A stretch of 11,967 bases of DNA from positions 1 through 11,967 of the forward strand of contig JAFDAT010000110.1 in the NCBI GenBank assembly GCA_019313725.1, read 5' to 3'. Position numbers and translations under genes: made by a program. Positions 11,965-11,967 of this stretch are shown here, piece by piece. Below the pieces are notes generated by a model that did no database searches, was not told the origin of the DNA, and saw nothing but the letters and a program-made list of their open reading frames with translations. Position 1 is the stretch's first letter. Every line of letters starts with the position of its first letter. The DNA is from Deltaproteobacteria bacterium (GTDB taxonomy: Bacteria; Desulfobacterota; Desulfobacteria; Desulfobacterales; B30-G6).

Positions 11965-11967
11965 GTT

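Larger units (their letters stand above)
11636..11967. other. Non-coding region upstream of proB
   Basis: No ORF of note. Contents: a loose inverted pair (AAATCCTAAACAATATCAAA near 11725 and its imperfect complement near 11819-11860), two GC-rich hairpins near 11874-11911 and a 12-bp direct repeat at the right end. The proB promoter must lie here, but no clear -35/-10 pair stands out. Confidence 0.5.

Overview
The window looks like a chromosomal segment of an anaerobic sulfate-reducing deltaproteobacterium (Desulfobacterota, probably Desulfobacterales/Desulfosarcina-like). This is an inference from content: DsrE/DsrF/DsrH-like sulfur-relay proteins, a rubrerythrin, an 'orange protein' (ORP)-type cluster of NifX-fold proteins and ferredoxin-containing MinD ATPases, a probable selenoprotein, and an acyl-CoA dehydrogenase. 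No rRNA, tRNA, CRISPR array or transposase is visible.

Layout. (1) 1-520: the 3' end of an unrecognised gene with two CxEECIG-like motifs. (2) 521-2224: a non-coding stretch with an FNR-type box (763-776), two uncertain ORFs, then three short co-directional genes resembling DsrE, DsrF and DsrH/TusB. (3) 2344-3380: divergent rubrerythrin (-) and PaaI-type thioesterase (+). (4) 3381-3735: a regulatory island with a frameshifted remnant of a sigma-54 activator (-), two TTGCAATATTGCAA-type palindromes three helical turns apart, and a near-consensus sigma-54 promoter (3654-3669). (5) 3736-8598: the main cluster, all on +. It encodes a NifX-domain/Gly-rich fusion, a DUF5320-like protein, a degenerate receiver domain, two MinD-like ATPases each with an inserted 2x[4Fe-4S] ferredoxin domain, two single-domain NifX-fold proteins, an IscU/NifU-like scaffold, and a DsrE-like protein whose reading frame crosses an in-frame TGA. 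That TGA is followed by a SECIS-like hairpin with a GGU loop. A very strong hairpin (8597-8646) closes the cluster. (6) 8647-9185: a gene-free region full of short hairpins and REP-like sequence. (7) 9221-11635 (-): an acyl-CoA dehydrogenase broken by a frameshift near 9365, and an intact glutamate 5-kinase (proB). (8) 11636-11967: non-coding, with a minus-strand terminator that probably ends a gene beyond the right edge.

How it fits together. The main cluster matches, by gene content and sigma-54 control, the ORP (orp) operons known from Desulfovibrio vulgaris. Tight ATGA overlaps indicate translational coupling of the receiver-like and first MinD genes. The scaffold and selenocysteine DsrE protein at the 3' end suggest that Fe-S or sulfur delivery is coupled to maturation of the metal-binding NifX-fold proteins and MinD ATPases. 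This functional link is inference. The most notable single observation is the UGA-containing DsrE-like gene, which a standard gene caller would truncate at residue 77.
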